A stretch of 64,000 nt of DNA, taken from assembly GCF_003149185.1 (NCBI RefSeq), contig NZ_QGDO01000004.1, forward strand, positions 329,076 to 393,075. Direction: 5' to 3'. The first letter of the stretch is position 1. Each line of letters starts with the position of its first letter. The notes beneath the pieces were generated by a model that was not told where the DNA came from, searched no databases, and was given only the letters and a program-made list of their open reading frames with translations. Positions 10,601 to 18,322 of the stretch are shown here, piece by piece. This DNA is from Sediminitomix flava (GTDB taxonomy: Bacteria; Bacteroidota; Bacteroidia; Cytophagales; Flammeovirgaceae). The position numbers and the translations under genes were made by a program.

Positions 10601-10969
10601 AAAAATGTGGCTTTTGATACTAATCTAATGACTCATGTATTTAATAATCTCATCAGCAATGCCATAAAATATTCACCTAAAGACACTCCTCCTGAATTGA
10701 ATATCCACTTTAGTCCCGATATGCTAGAATTTAATGTAGTAGACAAAGGCATAGGGATACCGAAAGAAGATCAAGCCAACCTCTTTCAGTCATTCTTTAG
10801 GGCTTCAAACGTAGGTAATATTGAAGGTACAGGGCTCGGTTTAGTTATCGCAAGAGAATTTGTACAGATGCACAATGGCGAACTCACTTTTGAGAGTGCA
10901 GTAAATGAAGGCACTTGCTTCACAGTCAAATTGCCACTTCTTCAAGATTTACCTGCAACTCAAAACTAA
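7646..10969 (+). CDS. Membrane-bound multi-PAS sensor histidine kinase
   Basis: This 1107-residue sensor kinase has a first membrane helix at about residues 14-30, an extracytoplasmic helical region to about 185, and a second membrane helix at about 190-208. About five PAS domains follow in tandem (roughly 222-330, 342-455, 480-595, 605-730, 745-870). The catalytic core has an H-box SIASHEFRTPLTT with the phosphorylated His at residue 884, an N-box (NLISNAIKYSP), a G1 box (DKGIGIP) and a G2 box (GTGLGL). There is no receiver domain in this protein. Its stop codon overlaps the next start codon (TAATG), and a receiver-kinase gene follows, so the three genes probably form one signalling operon. 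The input signal cannot be inferred. Confidence 0.93.
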   Translation: MNTQNLHIKQFKKTLTFLGVNIFVLICIQGVWRVHEQNHEVYTHINTVAEKQRVSCQMISQELLFLHQYPDPIKLDTLKADIISASNEIEVLQAELEEIERDFILFKHTDVEVIHRAFLNVDKHSYQIAHIAKQVLYFIESDLDQSRQQVINRYFHQLEKHEFAYLKAMGAVFKLLDKANTRFHNYTALYEAISFCISLGVFILIVIAFLQLRKQKLINEMLPSQFIDQNSSDVVFICDKHTKIVWANNRFKAFTEKSAYEIKHYKLWHLLPNDLAFNQAVEDLKVAWANKKRHTSIITLEDGVTLQIQMRPVLDANMEIEKCIFRISDSPVTAFNESDNKHFQSILEAIPDLVFVNDAKGTFKEYYYNDSDQLFVKENFIGKNTSDILPPSISKKVLAGFQKAKKTKKVIDVEYELTTTDNQNRYFHARIVCFSTDLFLTVVRDISNTQKSKIELQKLNGRLEEIVHHKSKKYSESEEKFKLLFESASDGILLLDKDFNIAEINQKALSLFKFDSKIDLIGKNLLLFSPEVQAENNTSQSLLNQYFKEVTKQKSVSFNWKFGSNSSKGFTAEVAMNLLDMQGQHMILANIRDITKRFENELMLKTSEEKFRLLTENTGDLVVLFDQEGNCTYVSPSCAEMLGYSTSELMGKDMLHLMHPDDFEHAQTTHQRLLKEQKVTDFKFRNIHKNGSVIWFNSTLNLVQNRNKTFVIVVSRNITEQVKTEEKLKLSQQRLRESEERYRLLADNTSDVVIMSYEPDVISFVTPSIKGLLNYSPEKIYHLKSPRHIVYAEDLPLAYDLAKKTFRTMQPHTFECRLVNSENKTVWVEIIVSPVFNLTKVTGTLYSIRNIEERKKAEDNIMKALEREKQVSELQKRFISIASHEFRTPLTTISSSVGILSLFINKVPDDLIPKFNKHLDRIANAGDRLVSLMNDILLIGRIEADRTPFTPTKNNPVEFIENLIHQSFTSPTEGDKIKLNTDGDTKNVAFDTNLMTHVFNNLISNAIKYSPKDTPPELNIHFSPDMLEFNVVDKGIGIPKEDQANLFQSFFRASNVGNIEGTGLGLVIAREFVQMHNGELTFESAVNEGTCFTVKLPLLQDLPATQN

Positions 10970-11400
10970 TGAATCATATTTATCAACCTCAAAAGGCTTT
11001 GTATAGCTACGCTCCTTACTTTGAGATTTACTTAGATAAATCTCAAAGGCTTGTGCGTACATTTTGGCATTTACAGTCTGAATGGATGAGCGATGATGAA
11101 TTCAAGGAGTGCATGTATAATTTTTGGGAACTAGTCTGTGAGCATAATCCGATTTGCATCCTCTCAGACACTCGTCTTTTCAACTTCATCATTGACAGCG
11201 AACTTCAAGAATGGTACGGAGAACTATCTGGAAAATATACTCCTGTAGATTTAAAAAAAATGGCTTATCTGAAATCTTCGGGTCTAATCGAACAGTTTTC
11301 AATTGAACAAGCCGTTGACGAAGACCCCAGAACCTATATCCAGACTTCTTACTTCAACACTGAACAAGATGCCTATAATTGGCTAAAACTTACAAAGTAA
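10969..11400 (+). CDS. Small protein coupled to the kinase, possible STAS/SpoIIAA-like fold
   Basis: A 143-residue soluble protein. I start it at the ATG at 10969, which overlaps the kinase stop codon by one base (TAATG), rather than at an upstream codon inside the kinase. This overlap suggests translational coupling. The sequence (for example YFEIYLDKSQRLVRTFWH, ILSDTRLFNFII, SYFNTEQDAYNWL) alternates short strands and helices. The final FNTEQDAYNWL resembles the end of STAS/SpoIIAA-like proteins of the Cytophagales, but I see no diagnostic motif. Its position between a sensor kinase and a receiver-kinase makes a role in that pathway likely. Function otherwise unknown. Confidence 0.75.
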   Translation: MNHIYQPQKALYSYAPYFEIYLDKSQRLVRTFWHLQSEWMSDDEFKECMYNFWELVCEHNPICILSDTRLFNFIIDSELQEWYGELSGKYTPVDLKKMAYLKSSGLIEQFSIEQAVDEDPRTYIQTSYFNTEQDAYNWLKLTK

Positions 11401-11473
11401 GATCTTTCATTTTATTCTAAAGCTTCCTCATTCTAAGGCTTAGTATCTTCAGACAGCGAATAAAATAACACCC

Positions 11474-12580
11474 ATGAAGAAAATACTAATCGTAGAAGAC
11501 GAAGAAAGCGTAAGAGAAAACATTTCGGAGATTCTTGAAGTACACAATTACGAAACTGAAACAGCTGAAAACGGAAGAGTAGGTATTGAAAAGGTCTTTC
11601 AATTCAATCCTGATCTCATTATCTGTGACATCATGATGCCTGAAGTGGATGGCTATGAAGTGATAGAAACCCTTCGAGAAAAAAATGACTATGGCATGCC
11701 TCCTTTTATCTTTCTATCTGCTCTTTCAGATAAAAGTGATCTACGAAAAGGCATGGACTTGGGAGCTGATGACTACCTTTCAAAACCGTTCAGAATGGAT
11801 GATTTACTTTCAGCGATAGAGAGTAAAATCAAGAAACATGATCGTCTGCAAAAAGATATAGAACAACAATTAACTAACAATTCCCTACTTTTACCTCCCG
11901 ACACGGCTTCACACGAGTTTAATACCCCTCTTAATGGAATTATGGGGCTTACAAATATGCTCTTGCAGTTCTATCATAATTTGAGCAAAGACGAAGTCAA
12001 AGAATACCTTATCGAGATCAAAAAATCGGGGCAACTACTCGAACGTTCTTTCAGAAACTTATTTCTTCATCACACCATTTCTACATACCCGAGTCCTCAA
12101 GATGCCGTAAAATTATTCAAGGCAGATTGCGTTAGTTCTATCTCAAAAATTCTTACACAAACCACTGAAGACTTAGCTAAAAAATATAATCGAAATAATG
12201 ATGTTGAATTCAACTTTACAGAAATAGAATTCCCTTCATCACTTTACTACCCAACGCTACTTTTGGAAGAAGTACTTGACAATGCACTCAAGTTTTCTAA
12301 AAACGGTGATGCTATCAAAATCTCGGGAGAAATAGAAGAAGATTATTACCATATTTCAGTAGTCAATGAAGGTTCTGATTTCCCTCAATCACAGATGAAT
12401 CAAATTGCTCCTTTCACTCAGTTCGGTAGAGATAAAAACGAGCAACAAGGTTTAGGTTTAGGACTCACCTTGATCAAGAAAATTATCGAGATCATGAATG
12501 GTCAAATCTCCTTTGAAGAAATTGACAATTGCACAAAAGTTACGATAAAGCTTTCTTTGAAAAATACTTTCAATGCTTAG
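11474..12580 (+). CDS. Receiver domain-histidine kinase hybrid (REC-HisKA-HATPase)
   Basis: This 368-residue protein starts with a receiver domain (residues 1-120: acidic DEE at 9-11, phospho-acceptor Asp52 in CDIMMPE, Lys104 in SKPF). It continues into a kinase module with an H-box SHEFNTPLNGI (His147), a degenerate N-box region (LLEEVLDNALKFSKNG) and a G2-like box (GLGLGL). The DGIP-type G1 box is poorly conserved (VNEGSDFP), so kinase activity is plausible but not assured. There is no DNA-binding output domain. With the upstream multi-PAS kinase it could form a phosphorelay in which the receiver controls the attached kinase; the final regulator is not in this window. Confidence 0.9.
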   Translation: MKKILIVEDEESVRENISEILEVHNYETETAENGRVGIEKVFQFNPDLIICDIMMPEVDGYEVIETLREKNDYGMPPFIFLSALSDKSDLRKGMDLGADDYLSKPFRMDDLLSAIESKIKKHDRLQKDIEQQLTNNSLLLPPDTASHEFNTPLNGIMGLTNMLLQFYHNLSKDEVKEYLIEIKKSGQLLERSFRNLFLHHTISTYPSPQDAVKLFKADCVSSISKILTQTTEDLAKKYNRNNDVEFNFTEIEFPSSLYYPTLLLEEVLDNALKFSKNGDAIKISGEIEEDYYHISVVNEGSDFPQSQMNQIAPFTQFGRDKNEQQGLGLGLTLIKKIIEIMNGQISFEEIDNCTKVTIKLSLKNTFNA

Positions 12581-12673
12581 AATTGTTTTTAAATAGACTT
12601 AAAGATTTTATACATCAATATTTGAATTCTATACATTTTCTTCTGCAAAACTTTGCATATTTGTAGTTAGAAC

Positions 12674-13078
12674 ATGTATAGATTTTCTTTTTTGAGAAAG
12701 CCATTTTTCCATATCGTTTTTGCTTTTGCCATTTTGTTTATGGCTTCGGGGCTACAGCTTAGTCTGCATTACTGTGGGCATATGCTTGTATCTGTAGAAG
12801 CTTATGCAGAAGAATCTCATTCTTGCTGTGGAAGTGAGGATAAAAAATCTGATTGCTGCAAAAATGAAAGCAAGCTTTTCCAAATTGAAGAAGCCTTACA
12901 ACAAGTTGATATTGCCTTAGACTTCCCTCCTATCTTATGGATGGAATTACCTTTTTCAGATCATTATCTTAAGGTAAAAGAACTGCAATTCAACAAAGTG
13001 TATAAATATTTCACTTCTTATATTCCGCCACCTCTTGTTCGGAGTATTCATATCATTATCCAACAATTCCGATTGTAG
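12674..13078 (+). CDS. HYC_CC_PP-type small exported or membrane protein linked to metal efflux
   Basis: A 134-residue protein with an N-terminal hydrophobic segment (FHIVFAFAILFMASGLQLS), then the signatures of the Bacteroidota HYC_CC_PP family. These are LHYCGH (about residues 31-36), a CC pair in HSCCGSEDKKSDCCK (about 49-63), and SYIPPPLVR near the C-terminus. Members are commonly found beside CusA/CzcA-type pumps, as here, where the pump gene begins 267 nt downstream. The Cys/His motifs suggest binding of copper or a similar metal in the periplasm. The biochemical role is not established to my knowledge; the family assignment rests on these three motifs. Confidence 0.85.
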   Translation: MYRFSFLRKPFFHIVFAFAILFMASGLQLSLHYCGHMLVSVEAYAEESHSCCGSEDKKSDCCKNESKLFQIEEALQQVDIALDFPPILWMELPFSDHYLKVKELQFNKVYKYFTSYIPPPLVRSIHIIIQQFRL

Positions 13079-13345
13079 TCTGCCTTTTTTACTTAAAATT
13101 CACCATTCTTATCGTGCTCATAATGAGACACTAATAAGGACATGGTCTATTTCTGTTTTTCATTTATGCATCTTCCTTCACGGTGGAAATATTCTTTACT
13201 TGATTGTCACCTTCATTTCTTTCTTCATACAAAAAAGAAGAGTTAATAAGTTCAGATACCTCCACATTGAATGAATTTCATAAGTGAAAACACATTTTCT
13301 CCTGCTTCATAATTTATAGAAGAAATAATAGCAGACTCACAAACA

Positions 13346-16300
13346 ATGCTAAATCATATTATTAAATTTTTTCTCAGCAATAGGCTCATCACTGCATTGA
13401 TGACATTAGCCTTTTTGTTTTGGGGAATAGCCGTTGCCCCTTTTGATTTCGGATTAGATTTTATCCCGAAATCGCCTGTGTCCGTTGATGCCATACCCGA
13501 TATCGGAGAGAACCAACAGATTGTTATGACCGAATGGATGGGGCGTTCTCCTCAAGATATCGAAGATCAAATTTCATATCCGCTCACTACGGCTCTTATG
13601 GGCATTCCGGGTGTAAAAACCATCCGTAGTAGTTCCATGTTTGGGCTTTCAAGCATCTATATCATTTTCGATGAAGAAGTGGACTTTTATTGGAGCAGAT
13701 CACGAATTCTCGAAAAGCTCAATGCCCTGCCTCCAAATACACTTCCTAAAGAAGTTCAACCTACACTCGGCCCCGATGCCACAGGCTTAGGTCAAATCTT
13801 TTGGTACACCCTTGAAGGCAGAGACCAAGACGATAATCCTACAGGTGGTTGGGATTTGCAAGAGTTACGTTCGGTACAAGATTATTATGTCAAATACGGA
13901 CTAATGTCTGCTGAAGGTGTTTCTGAGGTTGCTTCTATTGGAGGATATATCAAAGAATATCAGATTGACTTACGACCAGAAGCGATGAAAGCTTTCGGCG
14001 TTTCATTACCTCAAATTGTACAAGCCGTTCGGAATAGTAATTTGGATGTAGGCGCAAAAACCATCGAAATCAACCGAGCAGAATATTTTGTCAGAGGATT
14101 AGGCTATGTCAAAAAGTTGGAAGACTTAGAAAGTGCAGTGATAGCTGTAAACCAAAACACTCCCATTCGGATTAAAGATATTGCTAAAGTTTCTTTAGGC
14201 CCTGCTACACGAAGAGGAGCTCTTGACAAATCGGGTGCTGAAGTCGTCGGCGGAGTCGTAGTTGCTCGTTACAACTCTAACCCGATGGCTGTGATTGGAA
14301 ATGTAAAAGCCAAGATCAAAGAATTAGAAAAAGGATTACCAGCGAAAACTCTTGCAGACGGAACGACAAGCCAACTGAAAATTATCACTTCCTATGACAG
14401 AAGTGGACTAATTCAAGAAACACTTTCGACACTCAAAGAAGCCATTTCCCTCGAAATCTTAGTCACGCTAATCGTTATCGTTGTAATGGTGTATAACCTT
14501 CGTTCTTCATTACTGATTTCAGCCTTACTTCCACTCGGTGTTCTGATGACTTTTATTGCGATGAAAGCCTTTAACATCACCGCCAATATTGTTTCCTTAT
14601 CGGGAATTGCAATTGCAATCGGGACAATGGTTGATGTCGGAATTGTACTGACAGAAAATCTTCTCAAGCATCTTAAAATCAAGAAAGCTGAAGACAGTAT
14701 TTTCGATACGGTTTACAACGCATCTACCGAAGTAGGTAGTGCCATCGTGACGGCCGTAGCAACTACGATCGTAAGTTTTATTCCTGTATTTAGTCTTCAA
14801 GCTGCCGAAGGAAAGCTTTTCAGTCCATTGGCTTTTACCAAAACTTTTGCATTGCTTTCTGCTGTCATTATAGCGCTTTGCATTATCCCGACTTTCTCAC
14901 TTTGGGTATTTAGAAACTACAAATCAGATCAGTCAAGCCAATCAGATTCAGATAAAAAGAGTAGTTGGAAAATCTATTCGAAAATTTCAATCAATGTATT
15001 ATTTGTTGGTGCAGTTGCTTGGTGGCTGAGTAAAGCATGGATGCCTCTTGGTTTTGATACACACATTTTTTGGAACTTCCTTTTTACAGCTATTCTTCTC
15101 GGGTTGGTATTAGGAGGCTTTCAATTGTTCCAAAAATTCTACCCAAAGCTCTTAACTTGGGCATTAGCACATAAATTGACTTTTCTGAGTCTACCTATAG
15201 CTACTATTTTCTTTGGTGGCGTAGCTTGGACAAAACTTGGGTCAGAATTTATGCCTGCGCTCAATGAAGGTAGTTTTCTACTCATGCCCACGTCTATGCC
15301 TCATGCGGGTTTTGCAGAAAACCTTGACGTACTCCGCATGCTTGACATTCGAGTGACAGGAATTCCAGAAGTAGAAAATGTTTTGGGGAAAATGGGACGA
15401 GCAAACTCGGCATTAGACCCTGCTCCTATTTCGATGTATGAAAATATCATCAATTACAAAACAGAATATGTGCTTGATGAAGATGGAAATCCTCAACGCT
15501 TTAAAGTCAATTCGGATGGTGAATTCATCATTTTAGACCAACATCAGAAAGAAGTTTCTCTAAAAGAAAACGAACGTCTTCTTATTGACACCAAAAGACT
15601 CATTCCCGATACTGATGGCGCATATTTCAGACAATGGAGAGAGCACATTTTATCTCCCGATGATATTTGGGCTGAAATTGTAAAAGCCACCAAACTTCCG
15701 GGAGTAACTTCAGCACCGAAACTTCAACCCATCGAAACAAGACTCGTCATGCTCCAAACAGGGATGCGAGCACCTATGGGGATAAAAGTAAAAGGGCCTG
15801 ATCTTGCTACAATTGAAGCTTTTGGTTTTGAACTGGAAAAATACTTGAAAGAAGTTCCTTCAGTAAAAACAGAAGCTGTTTTTGCGGACAGAATGGTCGG
15901 GAAGCCTTACTTGGAAATCAATATCAACCGTCAGAAAATTGCTCGTTACGGACTCAGTGTTCAAGCGGTACAGATGGCCATTGAGACTTCTGTAGGTGGA
16001 ATGACCATTGAAAATACAGTAGAGGGCAGGGAGCGTTATCCTATTCGTGTTCGCTACCCGAGAGAGCTCAGAGACAGCCCCGATAAAATCGGTCAAATTC
16101 TCATCTCTACACCTACAGGTATCCAAATTCCTTTAGAAGAAGTAGCTGAACTTGAATATACACAAGGGGCACAAATGATTAAGAGTGAAGACACTTTCTT
16201 AGTGGGTTATGTCTTGTTTGATCGTAAAGATGGATTTGCGGAAGGAGAAGTAGTCAGTGAGGCACAGGCTTTCATTCAAGAAAAAATTGATTCGGGTGAG

Positions 16301-16957
16301 CTGAAAGTTCCTTCGGGAGTCAGTTACCGATTCTCTGGAAACTACGAAAATCAAGTCAGAGCAGAACAACGACTCAGCATTGTTGTTCCGATTGTCTTGC
16401 TGGTTATTTTCTTAATTCTCTATCTCCAATTCAGATCTATACCCACTACATTCATGGTCTTTTCGGGAATTGCGGTTGCTTTTGCTGGTGGTTTCTTAAT
16501 GCTTTGGGCTTACAGTTGGTCTGGATTTATGAACATCGAGCTTTTCAACATTGATTTCAGAAATCTTTTCCAAATCCATGAAATCAATCTGAGTGTAGCG
16601 GTTTGGGTTGGATTTATCGCCTTGTTCGGAATTGCCACAGACGATGGCGTTCTGATTGCCACCTATCTCACCCAGAATTTTGAGAAAGAAAAACCAACAT
16701 CTGTCGATCAAATCAGACAAACGGTATTAGAAAGTGGCATGAGACGCGTTCGTCCTGCTCTGATGACTTCGGCAACGACACTCTTAGCACTGCTTCCCGT
16801 TCTTACCTCAACAGGAAAAGGCTCTGATATCATGATTCCGATGGCAATCCCTTCTTTCGGAGGAATGACCATTGCACTCATGACTTTATTCGTCGTTCCA
16901 GTGCTTTATTCAGCTTGGGAAGAATTGAAGCTAAAACGTCTAAAGAAGGACAATTAA
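13346..16957 (+). CDS. cusA: CusA/CzcA-family heavy-metal RND efflux pump
   Basis: This inner-membrane proton-driven pump exports metal ions through a CusCBA-type tripartite system. The 1203 residues exceed the roughly 1050 of E. coli CusA, mainly through an extra loop and helices after TM6 (about residues 525-605) and an insert near the C-terminal membrane block (about 1050-1085). The TM4 signature GIAIAIGTMVDVGIVLTEN resembles the monovalent copper/silver group (HME4) rather than the DFG-type zinc/cobalt/cadmium group. Met residues in the periplasmic domain (FLLMPTSMPHAG) also fit soft-metal handling. It is followed by the matching outer-membrane and adaptor genes. Substrate Cu/Ag is an inference from these motifs and from the neighbouring Cys-rich proteins. 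Confidence 0.93.
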   Translation: MLNHIIKFFLSNRLITALMTLAFLFWGIAVAPFDFGLDFIPKSPVSVDAIPDIGENQQIVMTEWMGRSPQDIEDQISYPLTTALMGIPGVKTIRSSSMFGLSSIYIIFDEEVDFYWSRSRILEKLNALPPNTLPKEVQPTLGPDATGLGQIFWYTLEGRDQDDNPTGGWDLQELRSVQDYYVKYGLMSAEGVSEVASIGGYIKEYQIDLRPEAMKAFGVSLPQIVQAVRNSNLDVGAKTIEINRAEYFVRGLGYVKKLEDLESAVIAVNQNTPIRIKDIAKVSLGPATRRGALDKSGAEVVGGVVVARYNSNPMAVIGNVKAKIKELEKGLPAKTLADGTTSQLKIITSYDRSGLIQETLSTLKEAISLEILVTLIVIVVMVYNLRSSLLISALLPLGVLMTFIAMKAFNITANIVSLSGIAIAIGTMVDVGIVLTENLLKHLKIKKAEDSIFDTVYNASTEVGSAIVTAVATTIVSFIPVFSLQAAEGKLFSPLAFTKTFALLSAVIIALCIIPTFSLWVFRNYKSDQSSQSDSDKKSSWKIYSKISINVLFVGAVAWWLSKAWMPLGFDTHIFWNFLFTAILLGLVLGGFQLFQKFYPKLLTWALAHKLTFLSLPIATIFFGGVAWTKLGSEFMPALNEGSFLLMPTSMPHAGFAENLDVLRMLDIRVTGIPEVENVLGKMGRANSALDPAPISMYENIINYKTEYVLDEDGNPQRFKVNSDGEFIILDQHQKEVSLKENERLLIDTKRLIPDTDGAYFRQWREHILSPDDIWAEIVKATKLPGVTSAPKLQPIETRLVMLQTGMRAPMGIKVKGPDLATIEAFGFELEKYLKEVPSVKTEAVFADRMVGKPYLEININRQKIARYGLSVQAVQMAIETSVGGMTIENTVEGRERYPIRVRYPRELRDSPDKIGQILISTPTGIQIPLEEVAELEYTQGAQMIKSEDTFLVGYVLFDRKDGFAEGEVVSEAQAFIQEKIDSGELKVPSGVSYRFSGNYENQVRAEQRLSIVVPIVLLVIFLILYLQFRSIPTTFMVFSGIAVAFAGGFLMLWAYSWSGFMNIELFNIDFRNLFQIHEINLSVAVWVGFIALFGIATDDGVLIATYLTQNFEKEKPTSVDQIRQTVLESGMRRVRPALMTSATTLLALLPVLTSTGKGSDIMIPMAIPSFGGMTIALMTLFVVPVLYSAWEELKLKRLKKDN

Positions 16958-17023
16958 ACTGTTTGAAAAGCTAGTGAAACAAGCGAGCACAGTATCTTCA
17001 AACTTGAAAATGGAATTAAGCTA

Positions 17024-18265
17024 ATGAAAACATATATCATTCTATATATTTCACTCTTCTGTACACACTTTCTCCAAGCTCAAAGTTTAGAAGAATTGTT
17101 GATAGAAGCTGGTGAAAATCATCCTGCACTAGAGAGCAAATACAAACAATATTTGGCTTCGCTAGAAAAACTGCCGCAGGTAAGTGCACTTCCCGATCCG
17201 ATGTTGGGCATAGCACCATTTATTTTACCTGTAGAAACTCGTGTCGGTACACAAAGACTTAAATTGGGAATCAGTCAACAATTTCCTTGGTTCGGTACGC
17301 TGAAAGCAAGAAAGGAAGTAGCAGCACAACAAGCCTTAGAACAGTTAAGCGAGCTACAAATCTTGAAAAATCAGATTTATTTCGAAGTAAGAAAGAGCTA
17401 TTACCGTTTGTATCAGCTTAGAAAAGATGAGGCTTTGGTCAAAGAAAATATCCAGCTTTTAGAAAGTTATGAACAACTGACTCTTCAACGTTACGAAAGC
17501 AATACCGCACCTCTCACAGATATTTTTAGAACGCAGATTCAACTCAAAGATGAATACAATCATTTGCAAAATCTTGAAGTAGAAGACAGCGTACTCTTGG
17601 TACAGCTCAATGCTCAGCTCGGAAGAAGTAAAACGGCTCCAATTCAACTTCCTATGGCTTTACCTGCTGAATACCGAATTTTAGCTTCAGAGCTTAGCAT
17701 ACTCGCAGATTCTATGTTTTTGCACAACCCTTCATTACAATTGATCGAGCAGAAAAGAAATAGTATCAATAGTCAAAAAAATGCTGTTCATAAAGCAGGG
17801 ACGCCTAAGTTCTCCGTAGGGCTAGATTACGTTTTAGTCAGTCCGATTGAAAGCTCACAAGTCACCGACAATGGTAAAGATGTGTTGATGCCTATGGTTG
17901 GTATCAGTCTTCCCATTTTCTCTGCGAAAAAGACCAAGGCAAAAAACAGAGAATTAGCCCTACAATTAGAATCATTAAGTTATTCGGAAGAAAACATCAG
18001 CAATCAACTTTATGCCGAATTGAGCAAATACCAAGGACAAAGGGCTGATGCGAAAAGAAGTATGGAAGTCCTTAAAGAGCAAATCGAATTGAGTGAACGA
18101 ACACTTAATCTCCTTTTAGAAAGCTACGCCAATGACGGAAAGGATTTTGAAGAAATTCTAAGACTTCAGCAGCAACTTCTAAACTATCAGCTCAAATACA
18201 ACAAGGCTTTTACAGCAGAAGTCATGGCTTATGCAGGACTTTTATACTTGATCGGTGAAGGTTAA
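17024..18265 (+). CDS. TolC/CusC-like outer-membrane efflux channel
   Basis: A 413-residue outer-membrane efflux protein that should form the exit duct of the pump. It has a cleavable signal peptide (IILYISLFCTHFLQAQ) with no lipobox at the cleavage site. Two internally related helical halves follow (about residues 40-215 and 235-410), each with long amphipathic coiled-coil segments (for example RKSYYRLYQLRKDEALVKEN and DAKRSMEVLKEQIELSERTL), as in the TolC family. It lies 66 nt after the pump gene and 57 nt before the adaptor gene on the same strand. The signal peptide and gene order make the assignment secure. Confidence 0.92.
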   Translation: MKTYIILYISLFCTHFLQAQSLEELLIEAGENHPALESKYKQYLASLEKLPQVSALPDPMLGIAPFILPVETRVGTQRLKLGISQQFPWFGTLKARKEVAAQQALEQLSELQILKNQIYFEVRKSYYRLYQLRKDEALVKENIQLLESYEQLTLQRYESNTAPLTDIFRTQIQLKDEYNHLQNLEVEDSVLLVQLNAQLGRSKTAPIQLPMALPAEYRILASELSILADSMFLHNPSLQLIEQKRNSINSQKNAVHKAGTPKFSVGLDYVLVSPIESSQVTDNGKDVLMPMVGISLPIFSAKKTKAKNRELALQLESLSYSEENISNQLYAELSKYQGQRADAKRSMEVLKEQIELSERTLNLLLESYANDGKDFEEILRLQQQLLNYQLKYNKAFTAEVMAYAGLLYLIGEG

Positions 18266-18322
18266 TTCCAAGTCAAATTCAAAAATAAAATAATTGATGG
18301 CTGACTTCAAAACATTGAAATA

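Noticed and set aside
11898-12560. Receiver-kinase gene as a broken or frameshifted response regulator
   Set aside because: The frame is open throughout and has both an H-box and a G2-like box, so it is an intact hybrid and not a decayed gene.
13035-13274. 79-codon frame overlapping the end of the HYC_CC_PP gene
   Set aside because: It starts inside a well-supported gene in another frame and shows no recognisable domain; the hydrophobic stretches fit AT-rich chance translation.
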